From assembly GCA_028280455.1 (NCBI GenBank), contig JANQLT010000202.1, positions 1 to 64,000 on the forward strand: a stretch of DNA of 64,000 nt, given 5' to 3'. The translations under genes were made by a program, and so were the position numbers. Shown here piece after piece: positions 43,427 through 52,900 of the stretch; position 1 is the stretch's first letter, and every line of letters starts with the position of its first letter. Under the pieces are notes generated by a model, which made no database searches, was not told the DNA's origin, and saw only the letters and a program-made list of their open reading frames with translations. This stretch comes from Kiloniellales bacterium. Its GTDB lineage: Bacteria > Pseudomonadota > Alphaproteobacteria > Kiloniellales > JAKSDN01.

Positions 43427-44848
43427 ATGGATCGAGCAAAGTTTGTTGCTGGCATTCTCGCTATCTTCGTCATTGGTGTTCTCGCGGGCTATCTCGTCTC
43501 CTACCTTGGAGTATTGGATAGCGGTTCCTCGGCCACTGCCACCACAACAGGATGGTCACTCTATGCAGGAGAGCGACATGAAGAAGCATTGGAATGGTTC
43601 AATGCCGCGCTCATACACAATCGGAACGATGTTTCCGCGCGCACGGGATTGGGGTGGACCCTCTATCGCCTCAGACAGCTAGATGATGCAGTGGCAGCGT
43701 TTGAGGCTGCGCACAACCTCGCCCCACACTTTGCCGAGCCGCTCATCGGGCTGGGCTTCGCGAGGCTTGATCTGGGGGATTGGGACCTTGCGAAAAGGTC
43801 GTTCGAGCACGCACTTACCATTCAGGATGATAGTGCCCGCGCCCACAATGGCCTTGGTTGGGCAGCATTCTATAAGGCCCAAGAGCAGGAAGACCCGGAC
43901 AGTTTTGAACGGAGCCAACTCCTGAATGGCGCCAGGCAGAGCTTTCAGCGCTCGGTGCAGCTTGAACCAAATCACGTTGGCAGCCATCACGGGTTAGGAA
44001 GCAGCCTGTACTGGTTGGAGCTCGAGAAGCCGGCTGGCGCATGGGACTTTCTAGATGTCCGGGCAAGCATGCAGGCGGCAATCGACCTCGACCCAGACCT
44101 TATCAGTGCGCGGAATACCCTTGCTCGAACCTACTACTGGGACGATTACCAGAAGCCATACGGTAGTTCTAAGCGGACGTTCGAGACGGCAATTGCGGCC
44201 TTTGAATCGATCCTCGATCGCGAGCCGGACTACGCCCCGTCCTGGATCGGGTTGGGTTGGGCCCATCTTGGAGCAGACCAGCCGAAACAAGCGGCAGATG
44301 CGTTTGAGGAAGGGCTGCGGTTCGCACCCAATGATGTCAACGCGCACGCTGGCCTAGGGGAAGCGCTCTACGAACTGGGCAGCTACGAGGCTGCTCTCTC
44401 GGAGTTGAGAGCTGTACTAGAAAGCAAACCCGACAATCCTGAAGCTCAATCCAACGCCGGTTGGGCCATGCTCCGACTCGGCAAAACAGAGGAAGCAATA
44501 ACGGCATTCAACCGAGCGATCGAGATGGGGCCTTGGTTCTCCCCCTATCGCGGCCTCGGCTGGGCTTATCTCATGCAGGGACAGGACGAGCGCGCCCGAC
44601 AGAACTTCGAGAGGGCCATTGAGCTGAATCCTCAGATTGGAGAGAGCTACTTAGGCCTTGCATACCTGGAGGAACAACATGGCGACAATTCCGCTGCCGC
44701 CGAATGGATCGCACGGTACCAGAGCTCTTCCTACAAGCGCGGCTTTCTCTATCCAGAATTCGAGCAATGCACAGCTGCTGCCAATGGCATACTCCGGCCC
44801 CCACTCGTAGCTGATTGCGTGCGGAAGGCCACTGCAATTGCGACCTAG
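43427..44848 (+). CDS. Membrane-anchored tetratricopeptide-repeat protein
   Basis: A 473-residue protein with an N-terminal transmembrane helix (AGILAIFVIGVLAGYLVSYL, ~8-28) and about ten TPR units from residue ~40 to 440, with repeated patterns such as ARTGLGWTLYRLRQLDDAV and SWIGLGWAHLGADQPKQA. Each unit carries the GLGWA/L consensus, which suggests duplication inside the gene. The repeats should lie in the periplasm. It follows the M23 peptidase gene and is likely its partner or scaffold. The ATG at 43427 is preferred to a TTG two codons earlier. Confidence 0.8.
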   Translation: MDRAKFVAGILAIFVIGVLAGYLVSYLGVLDSGSSATATTTGWSLYAGERHEEALEWFNAALIHNRNDVSARTGLGWTLYRLRQLDDAVAAFEAAHNLAPHFAEPLIGLGFARLDLGDWDLAKRSFEHALTIQDDSARAHNGLGWAAFYKAQEQEDPDSFERSQLLNGARQSFQRSVQLEPNHVGSHHGLGSSLYWLELEKPAGAWDFLDVRASMQAAIDLDPDLISARNTLARTYYWDDYQKPYGSSKRTFETAIAAFESILDREPDYAPSWIGLGWAHLGADQPKQAADAFEEGLRFAPNDVNAHAGLGEALYELGSYEAALSELRAVLESKPDNPEAQSNAGWAMLRLGKTEEAITAFNRAIEMGPWFSPYRGLGWAYLMQGQDERARQNFERAIELNPQIGESYLGLAYLEEQHGDNSAAAEWIARYQSSSYKRGFLYPEFEQCTAAANGILRPPLVADCVRKATAIAT

Positions 44849-44859
44849 CACAATCCACA

Positions 44860-45639
44860 TCACTTCGTGTTGTGAACCACAGCTCCGTTGACAACGAAAT
44901 TCTGCGGCCCGCTTTCCATATGGAGATTGTAGACGACAGGACGGCTGGCGGCGATCTTTCGTGAGGCCGGTTCAAGAGACAGGACTGTACTGACCCCAGA
45001 AACAGTTCTGACACGCTCACCGGGAGCGAAAGTGGATATTGGACGATAGGTCGATGAATCCGGATCGTAGTATGGGTGGTTGGCCGTTACCTCTGTTTCA
45101 GTCAGAGTGCCACTGTCAGATACGACGAGAGAGAGGAGAGGATACGAATCGAAATCGTGGACCGGATTGTGCACTCCATCATGGACGTAGACCCGGCCGA
45201 CGACCGACGTAACGAACCGATCCGCCGTCTCATTGTAGGAGATGACCCTATCGCCGGCCTTGATGCCTGAGATTGGAGTAGGGCCGTCCGGCGTAAGCAC
45301 CTTCTCAGAGCCGACAAAGCATCCAACGCCGCCGCTCTCCCCACTACTGCCATCGGTGCCACCCTCAGTTCCTTCTCCTTCTCCAACTCCAGTATCTTGG
45401 CCCCATCCGCCACCGTCGTTCCCACCGTCAGCTCCGTCACCGCCGTCATCACTCCCCGGAAGGCAGCTGCCTTGGGCGAGAACGCCTGTCGCCAAGTAGG
45501 AAAGGACGAACGCGAGAAGGAGGACGGTGCCGATTGCAACGACCGAGCTCTTCGGAATGCGACTCGATTCGTCGTGGATGAATTGAACTATGGAGGCTTT
45601 GAAGTTCCTATAGGCTGCTAGAAAACTCTCACGCAACAT
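44860..45639 (-). CDS. Membrane-anchored stand-alone Hint (bacterial intein-like) protein
   Basis: A 259-residue protein: transmembrane helix ~32-52, a Gly/Asp/Glu-rich flexible linker (~60-106), then a Hint domain from Cys107 (GCFVGSEKVLTPDG). It shows all splicing blocks: the N-terminal nucleophile Cys, SGIKAGDRVISYNE, TANHPYYD (TxxH), VYNLHMESG and the terminal NGAVVHN followed by only Thr-Lys. The His256-Asn257-Thr258 ending is intact, so self-cleavage or ligation is chemically possible, but there is almost no C-extein. Such domains occur in secreted and polymorphic-toxin proteins. It converges on the TPR gene, with 11 bases between stops. Confidence 0.82.
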   Translation of the reverse strand: MLRESFLAAYRNFKASIVQFIHDESSRIPKSSVVAIGTVLLLAFVLSYLATGVLAQGSCLPGSDDGGDGADGGNDGGGWGQDTGVGEGEGTEGGTDGSSGESGGVGCFVGSEKVLTPDGPTPISGIKAGDRVISYNETADRFVTSVVGRVYVHDGVHNPVHDFDSYPLLSLVVSDSGTLTETEVTANHPYYDPDSSTYRPISTFAPGERVRTVSGVSTVLSLEPASRKIAASRPVVYNLHMESGPQNFVVNGAVVHNTK

Positions 45640-45881
45640 GCTTTGTCATGAGATGGCCGCCAATAAAAAGCTTTCGGTGAAGTTCGAGCAATAGAACGAT
45701 TTAGCTGTGCCTGCGTTCTACCTTTAGATTGTCACACCGTCACGTTGACCGAGAAGCGCGCTGAGACTGGCCCGCATGAATGCGCTTTGCCGGATTGTAG
45801 AGGATACCTCGCGGATGCGAGATCTCAGTGCACTGGAGCTATGACGGCTGGCCAACTCTGTGTACTCCTGTAGTGCGCAGC

Positions 45882-46121
45882 TCACTTGCTCGCGGAGTCC
45901 ATAACCATGTATTCATACGCCTTCTGCAGCGCCAGAATTGCCCTGGGGATGTCGTTGGCGCCAAACGAGTTACTATACTGAAACTTCCCCTCCTTGTCGC
46001 GGAACGTCCTCTGGAGAACGACCGTCCGAATCGGCACTTTTCCTTCTGTAGTCAGAAATTCATTCACAAAGATGCTCGCACTGCAGTTTCTAACTTTGAA
46101 TCGCTTCTCAGGCTGTGGCAT
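45882..46121 (-). CDS. Small conserved hypothetical protein
   Basis: A 79-residue protein with AGGTGATAAG before ATG 46121. The pattern KRFKVRNCSASIFVNE, VVLQRTFRDKEGKFQYSN and FGANDIPRAILALQKAYEYM is beta-beta-helix, and I recognise the shape of a widespread uncharacterised family, but not its name. It is last of three small leftward genes. 45640-45881 holds no other gene. Confidence 0.6.
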   Translation of the reverse strand: MPQPEKRFKVRNCSASIFVNEFLTTEGKVPIRTVVLQRTFRDKEGKFQYSNSFGANDIPRAILALQKAYEYMVMDSASK

Positions 46122-46208
46122 TTCTTATCACCTGGTGAGCTGCCTACCAGCACGGCTTTAACGTTTGTAGTGCACGGTGCATTGAATCATCCGCTAGACG
46201 ACTGCCAT

Positions 46209-46394
46209 CTAGTCGGTGCGCATGAGCTTCTTCAATCTCTTCCACTGTGTAGCATTCAACAGTGTAGGGCTGTCCAAGTTGCCCATGGACTCATCAATCT
46301 GTCTCCATGCATCTTCTTCGTCGCGTGCCGATATGTCTTCTAGCTCCACCCAGTCGTCGAGAGTAGACGTTATGACTACCTTGAATTTTTCCAT
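46209..46394 (-). CDS. Small acidic hypothetical protein
   Basis: A 61-residue protein from ATG 46394 behind GAGGTG. It reads MEKFKVVITSTLDDWVELED followed by a helical, acidic half, a strand-strand-helix layout. Its start overlaps the end of the gene upstream, so the two are coupled. Function unknown. Confidence 0.5.
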   Translation of the reverse strand: MEKFKVVITSTLDDWVELEDISARDEEDAWRQIDESMGNLDSPTLLNATQWKRLKKLMRTD

Positions 46395-46717
46395 GCTTTG
46401 CACCTCAATTTTGGCTTTTCTTGTCCTCTGACACAGCCTCGGTATCCAATCGAGCATTCCTCCGGACAGAGCCACGGCGCAGGACACTCGTCTATCTCAG
46501 ATTCCTTCATTGCTGCTGCGGCTTCTGGATTTGATGCCGTTCCGAATTCAGCCTCAGCTTCGAACTGATACTTGTTCTGCAACCACGGAAGCCAACTTCT
46601 CTGGAGCGAACGCAGAAAGAGACGAACCCAGTGAAGACGCCGCTGTGCTTGTTGTCGCCCACAGCCAGGCCTTCTGCCGAAGCTCGGATACACGATGACC
46701 GATGTTGTGTCTTTCAT
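46376..46717 (-). CDS. Hypothetical Cys-containing protein
   Basis: A protein of about 113 residues from ATG 46717. The N-terminal half is basic and aromatic (RRLHWVRLFLRSLQRSWLPW), and the C-terminal half has four Cys in DECPAPWLCPEECSIGYRGC, a possible metal site. Low similarity to anything I know. It overlaps the next gene by 19 bases. 46718-46997 shows nothing else. Confidence 0.4.
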   Translation of the reverse strand: MKDTTSVIVYPSFGRRPGCGRQQAQRRLHWVRLFLRSLQRSWLPWLQNKYQFEAEAEFGTASNPEAAAAMKESEIDECPAPWLCPEECSIGYRGCVRGQEKPKLRCKAWKNSR

Positions 46718-46997
46718 GGGCAGCTTATGCTGGTTGAGGAATCGATAAATCTTTAGGCCGTGTTTGAGGCAACCCACAAACCGGCCGACCCGGGAGCAGC
46801 GGAGCGTCGCGAAGGGGAACGATTTGCGAAGTCCTCAACGAATCCATGAAGGAAAGACACAACCTCGGTCGATCCGAGGTGACAAACAGAGTGGCATTTG
46901 ACTAGAAGTCAATCAGTTCGGCGATCGGGAAAACTGAGGAGATAGCATGCCTGGTGAGCGGGAAGATTCGCACCCAGATTGCCGTGTGCTGCGACAT

Positions 46998-47363
46998 TCA
47001 ATATTCTGATTTCAAGAGCACAACGCCTTGTATGCAGTAGAACTCGTATTCCCGCAGCTTGAAATCTGAGTAGGCTATCTCCTGCTGAACGAGCGGCTCC
47101 AATCCAGAGTCCTGTCGCATCTCCACGACAGCCGACTGGTCGTCATTGACCTGGATCCCCCACAGCTGGAACTCCTCACCACGTAGAAGGGGTTGGTAGC
47201 TCTCCACGATGTCAATCAGCCAGTAGCAGTTCAGGGTTTCGCGCAGATAGTGGACACCGTCCGTCAGGAGCAAGCTGCCAAAGCTTGACCGGTAGTGCCG
47301 CGTTGTTCCCGTGAATTGCTGAAGCTCCGTCAGGACCTGCTCGACCGTTTTGTCGTCTGTCAT
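46998..47363 (-). CDS. DUF6876-like hypothetical protein
   Basis: A 121-residue protein. FTGTTRHYR, LLLTDGVHYLRETLNCYWLI, the central FQLWGIQV and the C-terminal IQGVVLLKSEY match, by memory of the pattern, small DUF6876-type proteins found on plasmids and integrative elements. The start is taken at ATG 47363; an ATG at 47402 is also open. No function is known for the family. Confidence 0.5.
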   Translation of the reverse strand: MTDDKTVEQVLTELQQFTGTTRHYRSSFGSLLLTDGVHYLRETLNCYWLIDIVESYQPLLRGEEFQLWGIQVNDDQSAVVEMRQDSGLEPLVQQEIAYSDFKLREYEFYCIQGVVLLKSEY

Positions 47364-47769
47364 ACCTGGCAGAAAATGCCAGCTCCTTAAATAGGCCATC
47401 ACGGCTTTTGGAACCGGCTTCTAAAGGCTCCGTGCAATGATTCGATATCCCTTTTTACAATGTCCTTTCTATCACATTACTTTTCTTCGTTTACCTGACG
47501 TTGCTTTCAGGGATTTTCTCTTATCGTCCTTCTGTTGTCTCAATCACAGCAGATCCTATCCATCCCTTTCCTGTTACTTGCCTCTCGCGCTGGGAGTGCG
47601 ACCCCTTGCCTCTCGTTCTCCTCGTCTTTGCCTTTGGCTTTATAGACTGCCGAAGGAGCCGTAACAGCCTGATATAAAGGCGCGAATTAGCCGAACAAGG
47701 GCTCGGCTCGTGTGCCTGGCTCACGAATGCACTACAACCCTTATGAAGGCCACCCGCGCATAGCTCCCC
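47364..47769. other. Intergenic region between divergent units
   Basis: About 400 bases with several T-rich stretches and no credible frame. It presumably holds the promoters of the leftward small gene and of the rightward coiled-coil/HerA pair. No repeat or RNA recognised. Confidence 0.4.
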
Positions 47770-48081
47770 ATGAAGGACGAACTCACCGACGAAGACTTCT
47801 TCAAGAAATACGGAGCTTTCGAGAACCAGAGCGCGGAAGAGTTTCTGGCGAAGTTCAACTCCTCCAAGGCCGAGCTCCGCGAGCTGATCGACCACCTCAT
47901 TCAGCATCGTCAGCTCCTGCGGGACGCTGAGATAGAGTGTCTCGAGCGTGAGGCACAGCGGCTTGTAGAGCGCCTGAAGGAGAACAAGGTCGCTATCCTC
48001 GTCGAGGAGATTGACTGCCTGAAGGACATCCTGGCTCTGCAGAAAGAACGCTCACGCTCGAATGACGAACCGAGATACTGA
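47770..48081 (+). CDS. Coiled-coil partner of the second HerA-type ATPase
   Basis: A 103-residue, almost wholly helical protein (LTDEDFFKKYGAFENQSAEE, then long heptad-like helices through ALQKERSRS). Its last 20 bases overlap the start of the ATPase gene, so the two are translated together and probably form a complex. No enzymatic motif. Confidence 0.6.
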   Translation: MKDELTDEDFFKKYGAFENQSAEEFLAKFNSSKAELRELIDHLIQHRQLLRDAEIECLEREAQRLVERLKENKVAILVEEIDCLKDILALQKERSRSNDEPRY

Positions 48082-49408
48082 AGAGAAACTACGGAAGCTG
48101 GCCGCGGTAGATGCCGGCGCAGCTGAACGAGGCTGGCTTCTCTATCTCTCGGGGGAAGGCAAGGACCGGGAGCTGGCAGACGACATCATTGATGTCATTC
48201 TTTATCAGGACCTCAACAAGACTTTTGAGAAGGCTATCTTCCTCGACCCTCCGCCGCCCAGCATATGCAGTGGCCCCTACGGTCTCGGCAAGGCCCTCTA
48301 TCCAGGGCAGCATCCCTATTGCTCGTTTGGCCTCCGCGAGGATGAATGGATCAAGCATGTCCTCATCACTGGAATGACTGGAACGGGCAAGACGAACCTC
48401 ATGTTCCACGTTCTGCGAGAGTTTCGCAGGCACCGGAAACCCTTCCTCATTTTCGACTGGAAGCGAAACTACCGTGATGTTCTACAGCTGCCGGAGCTGA
48501 GTGACATGACCGTCTATACCGTCAGTCGGGACGTTCGGCCGTTCCATTTCAATCCTCTCATTCCTCCAGCAGGGACTGAAGTTGGTCATTGGCTGGTGAA
48601 GCTTGTCGATGTTCTGAAGCACGCGTACTTCGTGGGGGAGGGGGTTGAGCATCTCCTGAGAGAAGGCCTGTCTTGGATCTACGACCAGTGCGGCTTCCTG
48701 GACGGTTCCCGTCGAGAGACACCCACGTTCGGCCGCGTCATGGAATACGTAGCGAAGAAACCACTCCATGGGCGGATGTCCCTATGGAAGGCATCAACGA
48801 TGCGCGTCCTCGAAAGCCTCTGCTTCCGCCACGGTCTAGGGCCGGTCGTCAATGAATCGAATCAATCGAGGCTGGCTGACCTACTGACAAAGAACGTCGT
48901 CCTTGAACTGGATGCCTTGTCGGACGTCGATAAGGTCTTCCTAACGGAGGCTATCATCCTGTGGATCTATGAGTACCGCCGGCAGGAGGAGAGGCGCGAG
49001 CAGTTCAAGCACGCGATTGTCATCGAGGAGGGCCACCACATCCTGTCCCACAAGAAGGAGAACGTCGAAGGCGCGGAGACGATTATGGAGACGTGCCTGC
49101 GCCAGATTCGGGAGTTTGGAGAGGCCGTCGTGGTGATTGATCAGGAGCCAACGAAGCTAAGCAACTCCATAAAGGCCAACACCTATTGCAAGATCACGTT
49201 CAACCTTGGAAACGGGAAAGATATTCTAGAGATCGCGAACTGCATGGGCCTGAACACGGAAGAGAGCGAGTACCTGAACCTGTTGGAGATCGGCCACGCG
49301 ATTGTGTCTCTCAAAGGGCGCGTGTTCACACCACTGCATGTTGCTGTGCCGAAGGTGGTGCTACGGAAGGGAGTGATTCGTGATTCTGATCTTCGCGCAG
49401 GTCCGTGA
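48062..49408 (+). CDS. Second HerA/VirD4-type DNA-translocase ATPase
   Basis: A 448-residue P-loop ATPase. Walker A GMTGTGKTN (104-112), FLIFDWKRNYRDV, Walker B HAIVIEEGHHIL (~320) with the Glu-Glu catalytic pair, and the arginine-rich CLRQIREFGEAVVVIDQEP are typical of HerA/DUF87 proteins. It differs from the ATPase at 29057 in length and sequence. HerA-type ATPases are partners of nuclease or SIR2 effectors in several phage-defence systems; a SIR2 gene lies 7 kb downstream with a giant nuclease-like gene between. Confidence 0.82.
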   Translation: MTNRDTEEKLRKLAAVDAGAAERGWLLYLSGEGKDRELADDIIDVILYQDLNKTFEKAIFLDPPPPSICSGPYGLGKALYPGQHPYCSFGLREDEWIKHVLITGMTGTGKTNLMFHVLREFRRHRKPFLIFDWKRNYRDVLQLPELSDMTVYTVSRDVRPFHFNPLIPPAGTEVGHWLVKLVDVLKHAYFVGEGVEHLLREGLSWIYDQCGFLDGSRRETPTFGRVMEYVAKKPLHGRMSLWKASTMRVLESLCFRHGLGPVVNESNQSRLADLLTKNVVLELDALSDVDKVFLTEAIILWIYEYRRQEERREQFKHAIVIEEGHHILSHKKENVEGAETIMETCLRQIREFGEAVVVIDQEPTKLSNSIKANTYCKITFNLGNGKDILEIANCMGLNTEESEYLNLLEIGHAIVSLKGRVFTPLHVAVPKVVLRKGVIRDSDLRAGP

Positions 49409-49991
49409 ACAATAGACTTCCCGTCGCTCATTGACGCATGATGCGATTTGTGAGCTTTATGGTACGTCGGCATTGACACTTCATCCCCTCATCCTTCTTT
49501 CTGGGGTCTGCTTAGCCTTGCACTCCTGTTCATTGTCACATTTTCCATAGAGCGGCGCGTGCAATGAGCTTACTGTTCAGAATATGAATGAGTATTGGTG
49601 TCCCACTTCGCCGGCGGCCCACCCGCCCTTGGGATAGAATCTCGGAGCTTTAAGCCTTGTAGTGCAGGCGGAATCGCTATCTCCCCAGCATTTTGGCTGG
49701 AGATTCGATTTCTGAAAGTCCTCCCCAAATGCTAGCACTAGCCGATGGGGTTGCAGACTCTGGCGCGTTTAGCGAATCCTTGGTGGCAGTCCAATGCAAT
49801 ATAGGGGCCTCAATTCAAGCAACTCCAGGTTGAGGGTCGTATCTTCATTCAGAGACGAGCCGCTAGTCGTATAAGGCAGTGTACAGTCCTTCAACAGAGA
49901 TTGCGTCACTATCGTGACGTGTACATAGAGAGTCGAACATGCTCCATTTGTGTATAGAGAGAGTACCTGCTCGATAGCCTAAGACAAGCTG
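49409..49991. other. Intergenic region upstream of the giant gene
   Basis: About 580 bases of lower-GC DNA without a credible frame. It separates the HerA pair from the giant gene and must hold the latter's promoter. No repeat or RNA recognised. Confidence 0.45.
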
Positions 49992-52900
49992 ATGAAAAAT
50001 CGGCCTCTTATGATTAGTCCGAAGCGTTCGAAACCACCCCCGTTTCATGAACTTGACGGGGGTGAGTTCGAGGAGTTGTGCTGCGCGCTCCTAGACAAGC
50101 AACCAGGAATTCTGCAGGCAGACCTGCATGGTGTGCCGCGACAGACACAGTTCGGCGTCGACATCATAGCTAAGAGGGAAAGCCGGGAAGATATCGATGT
50201 TGCTTCTTGTAAGTGCAAAGACCGGCTCAGGAAGGGTGATCTGGCGAAATTCTCCGACGAGTTCCTCTCCCACTGGGATTCGTATTGGCACGACAAGAAT
50301 GTACAGCGCTTCGTGTTGTGTGTGGCCGTCGATGTCAAATCACACCAGCGCCAAGCCGAAATCAAGGCGGAAGAGAAGCGCTTTCGAGCAAAGGGCCTTG
50401 TCTACGAGGTGTGGGCCCCAAGGCAACTTCAGGAGCTGCTGCGTCCCCATCCTGGTATCGTCTCGCAATTCTTGGGAGAGCACTTCGTCCCTTTGCTTTG
50501 CGGAACAGTAAGGGCAGATGCCGCCCCGCCGCCGACAGCACAAGCGCTTATTGAAAGCGCCATGGTCGCCAATCTGGCGGCCGTTCAATCTGCATTGTCA
50601 GATGAGATCGACGCGAGACTGAGCAGCGCAAGGGATGCCTTGCGCCGGGGTAGAAGAGACGAGGTCGCTAGAGAGCTCTCAAGGATTAGGTCGGACGACG
50701 CCTATTGGCGCTCGCTTGCCCCGACCGTACAGGCGCGTCTTCTCCGGTTGCAGGCAATCGTCAACTTGGGTGGTGGCTTGGTAGAGGAGGCGGAGAAGCT
50801 AGCAGATGGCGCCGACGCGATTTCTCCGGCGGAGGACAATCGGCTTCGCGCCCTCCTTATGCATCAGCGCAGTGGTGCTCAGGCGGCACTTGACGTTCTT
50901 GGTGAACCGACCACACGGGACGGCACCAATCTTCGGGCGGCGCTCTTACTCGAAGTGCGGAATCCTAGTGGGGCACTCAACCTGCTGAAGGACACAGAAG
51001 AAGACGAGGACGCTGAAGCTTGGCGCCTTCGGGCATATGGACGCCTTATGGGCGGGGACTATGAGGAAGCACAGCAGGCCATAAGCAAGGCTGAACGGCT
51101 TGCCCCAGATTGGTTGGTAGTGCAGAAGGCCGCGGCCATCATCCGATATGCGTTTGCGCTATCTCCCTGCATAGCTTTCGTTCCGTCAGCTTGGCCAGAG
51201 CCAGTCCGACTGGATTTGGTGCGTCAAGATGACGACAGTCGGGAGGGCCTTAGGCAAGCTGAGCGGCTCTTTGCAGGGTTGGTCGATCGTGAATCCAATC
51301 AAGAAGAGCAGCATGGACTAGAAATCTGGAGGCTGGGGTGCTTGGCCAATGACCAAGAGCGATCGAGTGAAGCGCAGGACTACTGCAAGCACCTGATTAG
51401 AAACGACAGGACCAATCCAGGCGCCATCACATGGGCGTTGGCTCGTGGGTACCAGTTTGACCGCAGTCGTAGCGTCAAATCGCTTGAAAGCCTGTTAGAA
51501 AGTGGGACCGCAGGGGTTGAACATCTCCTTACGCTTGTCGGCATTCACCTGGATAGTGGCAATACAGAGAAAGCAGCCACCGCGCTGTCTCGCCATGAAG
51601 CAAAATTCGCTGAGGAGACAGAGAAGCCGCTTCTGACGCGCTGGCGTGTGCTGATTGCAGCGGAACAGAATGAACTACCTTCATCCAAGATCAGAGATAG
51701 TGTCGGGCCATGGGCGGAGCTCTTGGCGATCGGCAAGAGCAGCCAGGTAGATGGCCGGTGGGAACGCCTCGTCGAATTCATGGAGCGACATGCTAACGAC
51801 CCGGCACTGATCTATGCAGCGGCAACGATGCTGGCAAACGCAGGGCGACGGACGGAAATAGCACCATATACGTCTCTCCTCGTCGACAAAGTCAGTACGG
51901 CCGACGCCATCGGCCTAGCTGCGATTGCACTCTTTGAATCAGGTGACCCGACCGCATCTCTTGCCGTTCTCCAAGACCATTCTTCCGATTTCCCAAACGG
52001 GCAGCTACCACTCAATCTCCGTCGGTTACAGGTCGCCGCCAATCGCAAGGTCGGAGATCTTCGAGTTGCAGGTCGGCTTGCGAAAGAGATTGCCTCCGAG
52101 ACCCAGTCGGCCAGCGACCTCCTCACGTTGATTCACGCCAAAGTCGAGGCAGGAGACCTTAGGGGCACAATCCCACACATACGCAAGGCCATGGCAGGGC
52201 AGCTTTCAGTGGAAGACGCAGTACAGCTATCGGCTGTCGTTCGGCATGAAGATCCGAGTCTAGCAAAAACCCTCTTGGAAACCGCAGACATTCGCGCATT
52301 GCCGAGTGGTTTGACGCCACTTGCATTCCAGCTGTCGTTGGAGTTTGGACTGCACGAGAAAAGCAAACCCCTGCATTCAATGCTGGACGCGGTGGCCCGA
52401 GACAGTTCCGACCAGTCTGTCCAAAGGGTCAGTACAGAGGAAGTCGCCGAGTTCATGCGCCGCCACCGGGATCGAGAGGAGGAGCTAACCGAAATCTATC
52501 TCACGGGAAACGTGCCAGTACACCTAGTCATGTCGGCAGGGAACGCGAACTTAGGCTCGTTCTATTGGCGCTCATTTGAGTTGGCATCTAACCACCCAAC
52601 CCTCGCAATGCTTCCTGTCCTCGTTCAGCACGGCAGTCGAAGGATGCCGGAGGCCTTTTCCGTCCCGATTGATAACTGGGCACTGCACCTTGACGTGACA
52701 GCACTTCTCGTGTCGTCCCAGCTTGACTTGCTGGATGCCCTCGAAGCACTGCCCGAGCGCATCACTATACCTCACGCGCTACCGGCAGTGCTCCTCGAGA
52801 TGGAACACGATGCCAGACCTCGTCAGCCGCACCGCATAGCCGCACTCAAAGCAATCATGTCAGAATTGGACGCTAAGAGGATTTGGTCTGTTTCTGGTGT

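Noticed and set aside
47521-47907. 128-residue leftward frame overlapping the coiled-coil gene
   Set aside because: Overlaps most of the likelier gene's start on the other strand and has no recognisable features.
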